From positions 372,001 to 436,000 of the forward strand of contig NZ_CP019288.1 in the NCBI RefSeq assembly GCF_009901525.1: 64,000 nt of DNA. The letters run 5' to 3'. Positions 17,475 to 27,016 of the stretch are shown piece by piece. Position numbers and translations under genes: made by a program. The DNA is from Kordia antarctica (GTDB lineage Bacteria; Bacteroidota; Bacteroidia; Flavobacteriales; Flavobacteriaceae). The notes beneath the pieces were generated by a model, which did no database searches, was not told where the DNA came from, and saw nothing but the letters and a program-made list of their open reading frames with translations. How positions within the stretch are numbered: position 1 is the first letter of the stretch; every line of letters starts with the position of its first letter.

Positions 17475-17852
17475 TTACTTTATTTTTTTAACAGTTCCTC
17501 GTTTTTTAGTTTTCTGATCTTCTAATAACGAATATTCTAGCAAATACGAATCTGCTGTTGTAGAAATAATTTTCATCTGAATTGGTTTGCTGTCTGCATA
17601 ATCAATAGGATGAAGCTTTCGCCCAATAAATTCACATTCAGTTACCCAACGAATTGTAAACGTATCAATCTTATTATCATAATAATCAACACTTAACGTA
17701 TCTGCCCGAATAGATTTCCCAGTTTTCGATTCTCCATTAATCTCATACGTAAACTCAAAAGTTCCTGTTTTAAAATCGTTACAATTGCGTTCTGTTTGAT
17801 AACAAGAACTCAGTAACAACGCGATACAAATACTAAAAATGAAGTTTTTCAC
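17475..17852 (-). CDS. Small lipoprotein of unknown function
   Basis: A 125-residue protein. SPII signal with lipobox LLSSC; the mature part has two further Cys (in ERNCNDF and TECEF) and beta-rich sequence with TGTFEFTYEINGES and GTVKKIK. Close relatives are widespread in Flavobacteriia and, as I recall, are often mislabelled as DNA topoisomerase IV; nothing here supports that activity. It is downstream of the XRE gene on the same strand, with 77 bp between them. The function is unknown. Confidence 0.8.
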   Translation of the reverse strand: MKNFIFSICIALLLSSCYQTERNCNDFKTGTFEFTYEINGESKTGKSIRADTLSVDYYDNKIDTFTIRWVTECEFIGRKLHPIDYADSKPIQMKIISTTADSYLLEYSLLEDQKTKKRGTVKKIK

Positions 17853-17929
17853 TAAAATGTGGTTTTGGAATAAATTAGATTACAAAGAAACTAAAAATAA
17901 AGATTGATTGAAAACAAAGCGAAAGATTC

Positions 17930-18340
17930 CTATTTTTGATAGTCTTCAAAAGTTCCGTCGGTATAAAAAATAACAATCTTGTCTATCGTTTTTCCAGTTG
18001 ATGGAATTCTTGAAGTTACTTTTTCTTCAAGAGAAGATGAATCTTGAGTTGTTTCTTGAACAATTTTTGGACGCGAAGTTGGAGTTGGAGCAACTACATT
18101 TTCTGCGGAAGCAACTTTCGGAAAACTTCCTTTTCCATTCAACAACCAATACAATTCTACTTCTTCAAAAGTGTTTAAAATCTTCATTACAAATTCCAAA
18201 CTCGGCTTATTTCTGCCCGACAAAATATGTGAAATGCTAGAACGTTGCACGCCTAGTTTATCAGCAAAAGCGGAAGCCGAAAGTCCGTAGTAATCGATGA
18301 CTTTTTTTAATCTTTTAGAGAAATCAGTAGTGTTTATCAT
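17930..18340 (-). CDS. XRE-family helix-turn-helix regulator
   Basis: A 136-residue protein from the ATG at 18340; an upstream TTG in frame lies inside an operator and is rejected. Residues 4-65 are a classic XRE DNA-binding domain (LSASAFADKLGVQRSSISHI, then GRNKPSLEFVMKILNTF). The rest is a low-complexity Ser/Thr/Pro linker and a short end, typical of flavobacterial XRE proteins with no separate sensor. Two copies of TTTAC-N4-GTAAA lie at and just upstream of its start codon and three more before the divergent M14 gene. Autoregulation and control of the peptidase are inferred. Confidence 0.85.
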   Translation of the reverse strand: MINTTDFSKRLKKVIDYYGLSASAFADKLGVQRSSISHILSGRNKPSLEFVMKILNTFEEVELYWLLNGKGSFPKVASAENVVAPTPTSRPKIVQETTQDSSSLEEKVTSRIPSTGKTIDKIVIFYTDGTFEDYQK

Positions 18341-18382
18341 TGTAAACAATTAATAAGTGATAAATATGTTTACAAAAGTAAA
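18333..18382. promoter_or_regulatory. Two candidate XRE operators
   Basis: TTTAT-CATT-GTAAA (18333-18346, overlapping the regulator start codon) and TTTAC-AAAA-GTAAA (18369-18382). Both are inverted repeats with a 4-bp spacer, 36 bp centre to centre. Confidence 0.6.
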
Positions 18383-18557
18383 TAGATTGCGGAACGCATG
18401 CAACTAAAGTGTGTTAATTCGTGTAAAGTGGTTATAATTTACTTTAAGTAATGATGATTAACTAGCTGAAAATATGATAATTAATATTTAATATTCAATC
18501 GTGTATATTTAAAAGGTAGCTTTGTATGGTTTACTTGTGTAGAACAATCAATAGTTG

Positions 18558-18630
18558 TTTACAATAGTATACACAATGAACATAAAATACTGTTTACAAT
18601 TGTAAAATAAACAATGTTTACATTTGTAAC
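18558..18630. promoter_or_regulatory. Three candidate XRE operators before the M14 gene
   Basis: TTTAC-AATA-GTATA (18558-18571), the perfect palindrome TTTACAATTGTAAA (18593-18606) and TTTAC-ATTT-GTAAC (18617-18630). The last ends 18 bp before the peptidase start codon, where bound protein would block transcription. Confidence 0.65.
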
Positions 18631-18648
18631 CTATAATCAGAACACTTT

Positions 18649-19788
18649 ATGCAAACACATAAGTTAGCGAATTGGTATCACGAACATTTTGAGGCAACTT
18701 TACAAGATCGGTATATCACGCTTGAACATATAATTCAATTGCTAGAAAAACTACCTTCAACATTCAACTTGAAGCAACTTGGCGTTTCTGTTTTAGACAA
18801 ACCTATCCATTCCCTAACGATTGGAAATGGTTCCAAAAAAATATTGATGTGGTCGCAAATGCACGGAAACGAATCCACAACTACAAAGGCTATTTTTGAT
18901 TTACTAAATTTCTTAAGCGAATCTTCTGAAATTTCAAAAATGATTCTAAACAATTGTACATTATGTATCATTCCAATGTTAAATCCTGATGGTTCTGCAG
19001 CATATACACGTGAAAATGCAAATGAAATTGACTTAAATCGGGATGCGCAAACACGTTCGCAGCCAGAAAGTGTGATTTTAAGAAGTATATATGATGAGTT
19101 TCAACCTGATTATTGTTTCAATCTTCACGGGCAACGAACCATATTTAGTGCGGGAAATCATTATAAATCGGCGATTGTGTCATTTTTAACACCTTCTGAA
19201 GACGAAAAGCGTTCTATTACACCAAATCGTGAAAAAAGTATGGAAATCATTGTGAAGATGAACGAAATGCTACAAAAACTCATTCCAAATCATGTAGCGC
19301 GTTATGATGATGGTTTTAATTTGAATTGTGTTGGAGATACGTTTCAATCGCTTGGAACGCCTACTGTATTGTTTGAAGCTGGACACTTTCCAAATGATTA
19401 TGCACGCGAACGCACACGAGAATTGATATTCTATGCCATTATGGAAGCAATTCAATACATCGCGTCCAATGAAATTAAAGGAACGTTTACAGCTGCTTAT
19501 TTTGAAATTCCAGAAAATGAAAAACTACATTATGATATCTTATTAAAAAATCTTCAAACTGACAGAAAAGAAACTTTTGATGTTGGCGTTATGTACAAAG
19601 AAATCCTAAAAAATGGCAAAATTCACTTTGAACCTTACATTGAAGACAAAAAAATGTTAAAAAAATCGTTCGCACACAAGATTATAGATTTTCAAGAGGC
19701 AATCGCTCAGACGTATATATTTCAATCGTTTTCGTTGGAGATTGAAGTTTCGGAATATTTAAGGAAATTCAACAAAAATGGCATTTAG
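18649..19788 (+). CDS. M14-family zinc carboxypeptidase
   Basis: A 379-residue protein without a signal peptide, so probably cytoplasmic. The zinc-binding HGNE (His72, Glu75) follows KILMWSQM; the substrate-binding NR is in NEIDLNRDAQ; the third zinc His is in FNLHGQRTIF; the catalytic Glu is probably in LFEAGHF. Members cleave C-terminal residues from peptides or process cell-wall peptides. The C-terminal 90 residues or so are an extra domain. The promoter region holds three TTTAC-N4-GTAAA operators shared with the divergent XRE gene, pointing to repression by it. Confidence 0.85.
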   Translation: MQTHKLANWYHEHFEATLQDRYITLEHIIQLLEKLPSTFNLKQLGVSVLDKPIHSLTIGNGSKKILMWSQMHGNESTTTKAIFDLLNFLSESSEISKMILNNCTLCIIPMLNPDGSAAYTRENANEIDLNRDAQTRSQPESVILRSIYDEFQPDYCFNLHGQRTIFSAGNHYKSAIVSFLTPSEDEKRSITPNREKSMEIIVKMNEMLQKLIPNHVARYDDGFNLNCVGDTFQSLGTPTVLFEAGHFPNDYARERTRELIFYAIMEAIQYIASNEIKGTFTAAYFEIPENEKLHYDILLKNLQTDRKETFDVGVMYKEILKNGKIHFEPYIEDKKMLKKSFAHKIIDFQEAIAQTYIFQSFSLEIEVSEYLRKFNKNGI

Positions 19789-19874
19789 TTAAGATATCTT
19801 ATACTTTTTATGCATTATTATTCGAATTTTTTTGTTTTTTTTGCATTATCTTTAAAAAATAATATAAGATAATC

Positions 19875-20354
19875 ATGGCAAAATTTAGGTTAGATGAAGT
19901 GGATCATCAGATATTAGACATGCTAATTGAGAATACAAGAATCCCTTTTACAGACATCGCAAAAAAATTATTAATCTCGGCAGGAACGGTTCACGTTCGT
20001 GTCAAAAAATTAGAAGAAGCAGGAATTATTAAAGGTTCTTCGCTAACATTAGACTATCAAAAATTAGGATACTCGTTTATCGCATATGTAGGTATTTTTT
20101 TAGAAAAAACATCACAGACAAAATTTGTGTTAAACAGAATCCATGAAATTCCATATATAACTGTGGCTCATATAACTACGGGGAAATTTAACATCTTCTG
20201 TAAAGTAAGAGCAAAAAATACAAAAAATGCCAAAGACATTATCTTTATGATTGATGATATTGAAGGTGTTTCGCGTACAGAAACTATGATTTCGCTAGAA
20301 GAAAGTATCAACGACAAAAACCGTTTGATGCATTCAATCTTCAACGATTTATAG
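19875..20354 (+). CDS. Lrp/AsnC-family regulator
   Basis: A 159-residue protein. Residues 5-65 form the winged helix-turn-helix (DMLIENTRIPFTDIAKKLLI, then VRVKKLEEAGIIKG). Residues 70-150 form the RAM effector-binding domain (VAHITTGKFNIFCKVRAKN). These regulators sense amino acids. It has its own terminator at 20375 and its targets are not evident; neither the M14 gene nor ppc carries an obvious shared site. A standard flavobacterial AsnC homologue. Confidence 0.9.
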   Translation: MAKFRLDEVDHQILDMLIENTRIPFTDIAKKLLISAGTVHVRVKKLEEAGIIKGSSLTLDYQKLGYSFIAYVGIFLEKTSQTKFVLNRIHEIPYITVAHITTGKFNIFCKVRAKNTKNAKDIIFMIDDIEGVSRTETMISLEESINDKNRLMHSIFNDL

Positions 20355-20374
20355 TAATAAACGAAAAATATAGC

Positions 20375-20410
20375 AAAAACCCTTGTACTTTTCGTGTAAG
20401 GGTTTTTTTT
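20375..20410 (+). terminator. Terminator after the Lrp/AsnC gene
   Basis: AAAAACCCTT (20375-20384) pairs with AAGGGTTTTT (20398-20407), followed by further T residues. Confidence 0.9.
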
Positions 20411-20540
20411 AGTGAAACTTAATTTGTAGAAGTCTGAAAGACTAATTAGAAATTATTAGTTGAACTAATGCTGATGAAAATCAGGGTCTTAGGTTTAAAA
20501 CCTTTCATTTGAATAATTATCTCTTTTTAATACCAAACTT

Positions 20541-23129
20541 ATGTCTCGCAAGCCAAAATTAACACGTTTTGAAGAAAACGTGTCTTCAAAATATCAAATC
20601 TACAACAGTATTTTTATGACATTGCCTTTTGATGAAATCTCCAATACAGGCGTTTTATTGCCTTTATTCTGTGAGATTTGTGAAAAAGGATTTGCGCATG
20701 ACAAAAATCCATCAGAAATCATGGATACGTTTTTTGAGCGGTATGTTGAAAAGGACAAAACAGAAGCAGAAAAGATTAATTTACTCTTTCGTTTTATACA
20801 ATACATTGAACGTCAAGTAGTTTTGTTTGATGCTGTGGAAGATGCTTCTTTTGCCATTGTAAATAATATGGATGGGCGTGGAACACTTCGAAACATTAAG
20901 GAAGAAGCGGAAGAGAAGCAAAAATTAGGCGCGCTAAAAACGCACTTAGAACGTTTCAAAATTCGTCCGGTATTAACTGCACATCCAACGCAGTTCTATC
21001 CTGGACAAGTATTGGGAATCATTACCGATCTCGCGCAAGCGATTGAAAAAGATGATTTATTAACGATCAAAAAATTATTAGAGCAACTTGGAAAAACACC
21101 ATTTTTCAAAAAAGAAAAACCAACGCCTTATGATGAAGCGGTAAGTTTAATTTGGTATTTGGAGAACGTTTTCTATCATTCAGCAAGTAAAATATACAAT
21201 TATATTCAGCAAAATATTTTCAAAGGCGAAGATTTTGACAATCAAATTATTGACTTAGGTTTTTGGCCTGGTGGCGATAGAGATGGAAATCCGTTTGTAA
21301 CAACGGAAATCACACTAAAAGTAGCAGAACGTTTGCGAAGTACCATTTTATTGAATTATCATCGAGACATTCGAAAACTGAAGCGGAGACTTACATTTGA
21401 TGGCGTAGAAAAGCGTTTGGAGCGTTTAGAGCGCATGTTGTATAAGAATGTGTATCTGCAAAAAGAAGATGGAATGTTGTCATTGGCTGCCTTTGAAACG
21501 GAACTAAAAGCCATCAGAGCAATTGTTATAGAAAAGCATCAATCGTTATTCAGTGCAGAAATTGATGACATAATTAATAAAGTAAAGCTTTTTGGGTATC
21601 ACTTTGCAATGTTAGACATTCGTCAAGATTCAAGAGTGCATCAAGGTGTATTTGAAAATATTGTGGAAACGATGGAAGCAAAAGGAAATGGATTATTTTC
21701 TGGAAACTACATAAATGCAACTGAAGAAGAAAAGATAGGAATGCTTTCAAAAGTTATGCAAATTATTCAACCTGAGTATTTTAAGGAAGAAATTACAAAC
21801 TCAACTATTTCATCAATATATGCTATGAAAGACATTCAAGCGCGAAATGGTGAACGTGGCGCAAATCGTTATATTATCAGTAATAATCAATCAGTATTAC
21901 ACGTAATGGAAGCTTTTGCAATGTTGCGTTTGTGCGATTGGAAACAGCCAAAAGTGGACGTTTCGCCTTTATTTGAAACGGTTCCCGATTTGCAAATCGC
22001 GCATGAAGTGATGAAAACTTTATACGAAAACGAGTTGTACGCAGCACATTTAAAAGAACGCGGAAATAAACAATACATTATGCTTGGTTTCTCTGACGGA
22101 ACGAAAGATGGCGGTTATTTAATGGCAAATTGGAGTATTTTTAAAGCTAAAGAAGAACTAACAGCAATTTCGCGCGAATACGGAATCAAAGTAATTTTCT
22201 TTGACGGTAGAGGCGGACCACCAGCGCGTGGAGGCGGAAAAACACATCAATTTTATGCGTCATTAGGAACTACGGTTGAAGATGAAGAAATTCAATTAAC
22301 AGTACAAGGACAAACGATTAGTTCCAACTTTGGAACGCTAGAATCGTGTCAATATAACTTAGAGCAATTGTTGAGCTCAGGAATCTCAAATGAAATATTT
22401 TCAAGCGCTACCGCAGAATTTTCTCAGGATGATAAAAAGACTATGGAAACACTTGCAACGGTAAGTTATGACACGTATGTTGCGTTTAAAAAGCATCCGA
22501 TGTTTTTGCCGTATTTAGAGCGAATGAGTACGTTAAAATATTATGCAAAGACAAATATTGGAAGTCGTCCGTCGAAGCGTTCGAAGTCTAAAGAATTCAA
22601 TTTCTCAGACTTACGCGCCATTCCATTTGTGGGAAGTTGGAGTCAGTTGAAACAAAACGTTCCTGGATTTTATGGAGTTGGAACTTCGTTAGAACATTTG
22701 GAAAAAGAAGGTAAATTTGATCAAGTGGTAGATTTATACAAAAACTCTGCTTTTTTCAGAACATTGCTCGAAAATAGTATGATGAGTTTAACGAAGTCTT
22801 TCTTTAAGTTAACCGCATATATGAGAGAAAATGAGGAGTTTGGCGAATTTTGGACAATTATTTTTGAAGAATACGAACGTACAAAACGCATGTTATTAAA
22901 ACTCACAGGATATAAGGAATTAATGGAAAATCAGCCAGCTGGAAAAGCGTCGATTCATGCGCGCGAAAAGATTGTGTTGCCATTACTAACGATTCAACAA
23001 TATGCATTACGTAAAATTCAAGAATTACAAAAAGACCCAATTGCAAACGAAAAAGAACTTAAAACTTTTGAAAAAATGGTAACTCGTTCGTTATTTGGAA
23101 ATATTAATGCGAGTCGAAATTCGGCGTAG
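20541..23129 (+). CDS. ppc: Phosphoenolpyruvate carboxylase
   Basis: An 862-residue protein that makes oxaloacetate from PEP and bicarbonate to refill the TCA cycle. Signatures include LTAHPTQ (catalytic His, about residue 145), GFWPGGDRDGNPFVT, FHAMLDIRQDSR-type sequence (here FAMLDIRQDSR), the glycine-rich loop GRGGPPARGGG, GQTISSNFG, and NIGSRPSKR near the C-terminal allosteric region. The length is usual for the family. Upstream is a 187-bp region with the AsnC terminator; downstream is a 390-bp gap of repeat remnants. It is monocistronic. Confidence 0.95.
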   Translation: MSRKPKLTRFEENVSSKYQIYNSIFMTLPFDEISNTGVLLPLFCEICEKGFAHDKNPSEIMDTFFERYVEKDKTEAEKINLLFRFIQYIERQVVLFDAVEDASFAIVNNMDGRGTLRNIKEEAEEKQKLGALKTHLERFKIRPVLTAHPTQFYPGQVLGIITDLAQAIEKDDLLTIKKLLEQLGKTPFFKKEKPTPYDEAVSLIWYLENVFYHSASKIYNYIQQNIFKGEDFDNQIIDLGFWPGGDRDGNPFVTTEITLKVAERLRSTILLNYHRDIRKLKRRLTFDGVEKRLERLERMLYKNVYLQKEDGMLSLAAFETELKAIRAIVIEKHQSLFSAEIDDIINKVKLFGYHFAMLDIRQDSRVHQGVFENIVETMEAKGNGLFSGNYINATEEEKIGMLSKVMQIIQPEYFKEEITNSTISSIYAMKDIQARNGERGANRYIISNNQSVLHVMEAFAMLRLCDWKQPKVDVSPLFETVPDLQIAHEVMKTLYENELYAAHLKERGNKQYIMLGFSDGTKDGGYLMANWSIFKAKEELTAISREYGIKVIFFDGRGGPPARGGGKTHQFYASLGTTVEDEEIQLTVQGQTISSNFGTLESCQYNLEQLLSSGISNEIFSSATAEFSQDDKKTMETLATVSYDTYVAFKKHPMFLPYLERMSTLKYYAKTNIGSRPSKRSKSKEFNFSDLRAIPFVGSWSQLKQNVPGFYGVGTSLEHLEKEGKFDQVVDLYKNSAFFRTLLENSMMSLTKSFFKLTAYMRENEEFGEFWTIIFEEYERTKRMLLKLTGYKELMENQPAGKASIHAREKIVLPLLTIQQYALRKIQELQKDPIANEKELKTFEKMVTRSLFGNINASRNSA

Positions 23130-23520
23130 GTTTTATTCGCTTTGCTCAATTCAATGATTTAAAAATTCAATGATTTAAGGTTTTATACGTCTTATTTTTG
23201 GAAACGGCTTCGCCTTTAGTATCGCTGACGCTGTTGGTATTTTGGTATGTGAATTTTTCACAAATTGGATAAACTTATAAACCTTTCAACTTTTAAACTA
23301 AAATTTTGTTGTTATTGTTTTGACGTAAAATACACAATGTTGGCTAGCGCGAGTTTTCAACTCGTGACCGTAAACACGCTAAAAATAGATTCTTATCTTT
23401 ACAAAAAATGACAAAAATTAATTCATTAAAATATTCGTGAATTCGTGGCAAAATAGCTTCTCGATTTAATTTTTTAAGATTTAGAAATAATAGTACTCTC
23501 AACAATCCAACCAAAAAAGT
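23130..23520. other. Intergenic region with repeat remnants
   Basis: About 390 bp between convergent genes. It holds doubled phrases such as TTCAATGATTTAA (twice near 23151-23177), an inverted pair GCGAGTTTTCAACTCGTG near 23348-23365, and no open frame worth calling. Confidence 0.6.
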
Positions 23521-24384
23521 TTACCTAGCTGAATTCCGAAAATTAGAAGGAGTTTGCTGTGTCTTTTGTTTAAATAATCTTGAAAAATAGGAGTAATCCT
23601 CAAATCCGAGACGATTTGCAATTTCATTTACTGATAATTCAGGTGTTAACAACAATCGTTTTGCTTCCAAAATAATTCTATCTGTAATTACTATTGTTGC
23701 TGTCTTTTGTAATGTTTCCTTGCATACACGATTGAGATGTTTCAAGGTGATGTTTAATTTAGAAGCATAAAAAGACGGTTTCTTTTCGTGTTTGTAAAAC
23801 TGTTCAAGTAATTCTTCAAAGTTCCTTAAAACTGTGTGAGACCGCTTGATTTGCAGCTGTGTAGGCGTTACATAATGGCGTGATAGTTCAATATAAATTA
23901 AATCTAATAAACTCAATACAGCATGTTCTTTAAAAAGTTCATGTGAAGTATATTCTGCGAGAATCATCTCAAAAAAAGAAGTAATTATATGTGTTTGCTT
24001 TTCATCTAGGTGTAATTCAGGCGTATTATAGGTAGAAAAGTAAAATGGATAATCGTTCACTTGTTTATGTTTAAAATGGATATTATAAAACTCTTTCGAA
24101 TGAAATAAAATATACCCATCAATATCTTTTGATAAATTCCAATGGTGCATTTGTCCAGGTTGCAACACAAACACACTTCCCGGAAGAATATCATACGTGT
24201 TAAAATCAACTACATGTGTTCCGGTTCCTTTTGTAAAAACAACTAACAAGTGAAAATCATGTTGATGTGGTTTTTCAATAAACGGATGTGTACGCAGATG
24301 TTCTTCAAACCGATTGCAATACAAATGTTTGCTAGATTCAGTTTCTTGAAACTGCGAAATATTATAAACTGGAAATAATTTCAT
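23521..24384 (-). CDS. AraC-family transcriptional regulator with cupin sensor
   Basis: A 287-residue protein. The N-terminal 110 residues or so form an AraC-type cupin sensor (HDFHLLVVFTKGTGTHVVDF). The C-terminal part is the paired helix-turn-helix, ending LFKQKTQQTPSNFRNSAR, with LSVNEIANRLGFEDYSYFSR as the second unit. It is divergent from the DUF983 gene, with 93 bp between them. The ligand and targets are unknown. A typical stand-alone AraC regulator of sugar or catabolic genes; nothing nearby suggests a substrate. Confidence 0.9.
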   Translation of the reverse strand: MKLFPVYNISQFQETESSKHLYCNRFEEHLRTHPFIEKPHQHDFHLLVVFTKGTGTHVVDFNTYDILPGSVFVLQPGQMHHWNLSKDIDGYILFHSKEFYNIHFKHKQVNDYPFYFSTYNTPELHLDEKQTHIITSFFEMILAEYTSHELFKEHAVLSLLDLIYIELSRHYVTPTQLQIKRSHTVLRNFEELLEQFYKHEKKPSFYASKLNITLKHLNRVCKETLQKTATIVITDRIILEAKRLLLTPELSVNEIANRLGFEDYSYFSRLFKQKTQQTPSNFRNSAR

Positions 24385-24453
24385 TAATTATAAAATGTCT
24401 CTTTTGTGCTATAAAAAGCGAAAATACAAACTTTATTTCAATGGCTTGATTTT

Positions 24454-24461
24454 TAACTTTG
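24454..24461 (+). promoter_or_regulatory. -7 promoter box (TAACTTTG)
   Basis: Exact TAnnTTTG match 16 bp upstream of the DUF983 start codon. Confidence 0.55.
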
Positions 24462-24477
24462 TATAAAAATAGAAAAC

Positions 24478-24831
24478 ATGGTAGATGCAATACTAAACGT
24501 CTGTAAAGGAACGTGTCCAAACTGTAATAGCGGGAGTATTTTTAAGCAAAAAGGATTGTTTTATAAAATGAGAATGCCTAAAATGTATGAACATTGTACT
24601 GTTTGTAATTACAAATTTGAAAAAGAACCAGGCTATTTTATTGGTGCAATGTATGTTAGTTATATGCTAACTGTTGGACAAGCAGTTGGTGTGTACTTGA
24701 TTTTCTCATACTTGTTTCAAATTGGAAATAATTTTCAAATTTTCTTGATAATTATTGCTACGATGATCGGTTTGTCTTTTTTTAACATGCGAATTTCCAG
24801 AACAATATGGATTAATTTGTTTAAAACGTGA
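24478..24831 (+). CDS. DUF983 membrane protein with two CxxC pairs
   Basis: A 117-residue protein. CPNC (about residues 13-16) and CTVC (about 38-41) form a zinc-ribbon-like pair before two membrane segments (about 56-80 and 84-103). This is the DUF983 family, common in alpha-proteobacteria and Bacteroidetes and of unknown function; some members sit near respiratory oxidase genes, but not here. Flavobacterial features include the GYFIGAMYVSYM motif at the entry to the first helix. Confidence 0.9.
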   Translation: MVDAILNVCKGTCPNCNSGSIFKQKGLFYKMRMPKMYEHCTVCNYKFEKEPGYFIGAMYVSYMLTVGQAVGVYLIFSYLFQIGNNFQIFLIIIATMIGLSFFNMRISRTIWINLFKT

Positions 24832-24914
24832 ACTTTTGACGACTAATGAGGCATTAATAATTTTTCAACATGCTTAAATAATAGTATTTTTAGCATTCAA
24901 AAAGCGAAAACCTT

Positions 24915-25430
24915 ATGATACAATTTCCAGAAGCTAATGAATACAATTCGTATTACGGTCAATATATTCAACATGTAAAAGGAGAAGATATAATTAATTC
25001 TTTCGAAAAAGGAGTTGATGAAGTCAATGAATTAATGGCTTCTTTGACAGAAGAAAAATTGCTAAGCACGTACGCTGAAGGAAAATGGACTATAAAAGAA
25101 GTTTTGCAACACATTATGGATACCGAACGTATATTTTGTAATAGAGCGTTACGCTTTGCGCGAAATGACAAAACGGAATTACCTGGTTATGAACAAGACG
25201 ATTATGTGCCGTTTTCTGGTGCTAACGAACGAAATAGTATGGAAATGCTACGAGAATACAACGCCATTCGTCAAGCAACGATAACGATGTTTCAAGGATT
25301 TTCAGAAGAAATGCTTGCTAGAATTGGAGTTGCCAGTAAAAGTAATATGTCCGTTCGTGCTATTGCACACGTTTTAGCTGGTCATGAAAGACATCATATG
25401 AATGTGATTAATGAGCGTTATTTGAAGTAA
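24915..25430 (+). CDS. DinB-family putative metal-dependent protein
   Basis: A 171-residue protein. A four-helix bundle typical of DinB/YfiT: WTIKEVLQHIMDTERIFCNR supplies the first metal-ligand His, and LAGHERHHMNVINERY supplies the His cluster near the C-terminus. Family members include bacillithiol and mycothiol S-transferases and damage-inducible proteins of unknown activity. It is 83 bp downstream of DUF983 on the same strand and converges with the small gene at 25442. Confidence 0.85.
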   Translation: MIQFPEANEYNSYYGQYIQHVKGEDIINSFEKGVDEVNELMASLTEEKLLSTYAEGKWTIKEVLQHIMDTERIFCNRALRFARNDKTELPGYEQDDYVPFSGANERNSMEMLREYNAIRQATITMFQGFSEEMLARIGVASKSNMSVRAIAHVLAGHERHHMNVINERYLK

Positions 25431-25441
25431 TTATTTTGTCA

Positions 25442-25717
25442 TTACTCTTCTGAAAAATCTTCAGCATCATCAGGAACAATTTCTTCCAATTCATCTGAAT
25501 CATTATCAATATTTGTCATCGTATAATGTAGTTTACTGCTCACTTTTATAAGATAAATAGTGTCTGAAGTTTTAACTTCTACAGCTTCAATTGTGTTGTT
25601 GTGATGATCGTCAAAGATAATAATATCACGATCTCTATAACCGCCAGGATACCGTTCTTGTAAGAGAAGAAGTAGTTCAGGCGTCACTTTTTTATAATCT
25701 ATGATTGCTTTTTTCAT
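25442..25717 (-). CDS. Conserved acidic-tailed protein of unknown function
   Basis: A 91-residue protein. Residues 1-60 are a compact alpha/beta sequence (VTPELLLLLQERYPGGYRDRDI); the last 20 residues are strongly acidic (Asp/Glu-rich, ending EDFSEE). Such short proteins are conserved next to aroB and proline dehydrogenase in flavobacteria, as far as I recall. There is no enzymatic motif. It may bind a partner through the acidic tail, but this is not supported beyond composition. Confidence 0.75.
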   Translation of the reverse strand: MKKAIIDYKKVTPELLLLLQERYPGGYRDRDIIIFDDHHNNTIEAVEVKTSDTIYLIKVSSKLHYTMTNIDNDSDELEEIVPDDAEDFSEE

Positions 25718-25851
25718 AGGAATAATTATTTAAAATTAATACTACGTTCATAGGTAAATAATGGGAACCTCTAAATAGTTAGATGATACTAAAAGTACAA
25801 CTATTTTTTTTGAAAAGAAAAGTTTAATGACACCTTACTGATTTTTTGAGG

Positions 25852-26919
25852 TTAAGAATTGTAGAATTTAAAAGCATCCATAATGGTTGTGTTGGGTACA
25901 ATTTTATCTAAAACTGGCGTTCCAATATCGCTCAACAGTACAAAGTTGATGTTTCCGTGCGAATTTTTCTTGTCGTATTTCATTAAGTCGATAATCGCTT
26001 CATAATCAGAAGTATTAAACTCAACTTTTCCGTACATGTCTATCATAACACGCTTGATTTCCGTCATTTTTTCTGTTGGAAAACGTTCTTGTTGGTTGGA
26101 AATGTAACACGCAAGCACCATTCCGACAGCAATTGCTTCTCCGTGCAATAAAGGTTCTTTCGTGTCATGTGTTAACAAATACGATTCAATAGCATGACCA
26201 AGTGTGTGACCGAAATTCAATATTTTGCGAAGTCCGTGTTCTTTTGGATCTTCAGTCACCACTTTATTTTTAATTTGAACAGATTCATAAATTAAATCGT
26301 CTAAATCTTCAAGAGTAAAATCAGCAAGATTGATCATTTTTTTCCAATACGCTTCATCGTAAATTAATCCGTGTTTCAACATTTCGGCTAAACCACTTCG
26401 CATTTGATTCGCTGGTAAAGTGCTTAAAAAAGAAGTATCAATCAATACCATTTCTGGAATATTAATCACGCCAATTTGATTTTTTAACGTACCTAAATCA
26501 ACACCTGTTTTTCCACCAACAGAAGCATCAACCATTGCTAACAATGACGTTGGAACGTTTATATATGAAATTCCACGTTTAAATGTAGAAGCGACAAATC
26601 CGCCAAGGTCAGTCACAACGCCGCCGCCAACATTAATCAGTAAACTCTTTCTATCTGCGTCTAATTCGGAAAGTACATTCCAAACTCCTGTACAGGTTTC
26701 AATATTTTTATGAATTTCACCAGCTTCAATTTCTATAATTTCAATAGGAACTTCGGTTTGCAAATTGCCCATAAAACTAGGTAAACAGTGTTCATGCGTA
26801 TTCGAATCGACCAAAACAAAAATCTTTGAATAATTTGATTCCGTAAGGTGTTCGTGAAGCTTTGTGTAGCAATTTGTATTGAAATGAACGAAATAATTCG
26901 CTGCTTGAATAGAATTCAT
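25852..26919 (-). CDS. aroB: 3-dehydroquinate synthase
   Basis: A 355-residue protein that converts DAHP to 3-dehydroquinate, the second step of the shikimate pathway, using NAD and a metal. Signatures are GGGVVTDLGGFVAS (nucleotide loop), VDASVGGKTGVDLGTLKNQ, SGLAEMLKHGLIYDE and FGHTLGHAIE with metal-ligand His residues. The length is normal. It is divergent from proline dehydrogenase, with 97 bp between the start codons. Confidence 0.95.
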   Translation of the reverse strand: MNSIQAANYFVHFNTNCYTKLHEHLTESNYSKIFVLVDSNTHEHCLPSFMGNLQTEVPIEIIEIEAGEIHKNIETCTGVWNVLSELDADRKSLLINVGGGVVTDLGGFVASTFKRGISYINVPTSLLAMVDASVGGKTGVDLGTLKNQIGVINIPEMVLIDTSFLSTLPANQMRSGLAEMLKHGLIYDEAYWKKMINLADFTLEDLDDLIYESVQIKNKVVTEDPKEHGLRKILNFGHTLGHAIESYLLTHDTKEPLLHGEAIAVGMVLACYISNQQERFPTEKMTEIKRVMIDMYGKVEFNTSDYEAIIDLMKYDKKNSHGNINFVLLSDIGTPVLDKIVPNTTIMDAFKFYNS

Positions 26920-26989
26920 AAACTAAGAAAAACTTTTAATAGCGACAAAATAAAGCCTTTTTTAAACAAAATAATAATAATTCAATAAC

Positions 26990-26997
26990 TATATTTG
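26990..26997 (+). promoter_or_regulatory. -7 promoter box (TATATTTG) of proline dehydrogenase
   Basis: Exact TAnnTTTG match ending 19 bp before the start codon at 27017. Confidence 0.55.
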
Positions 26998-27016
26998 TGA
27001 AAGTAATTGTTTATAA

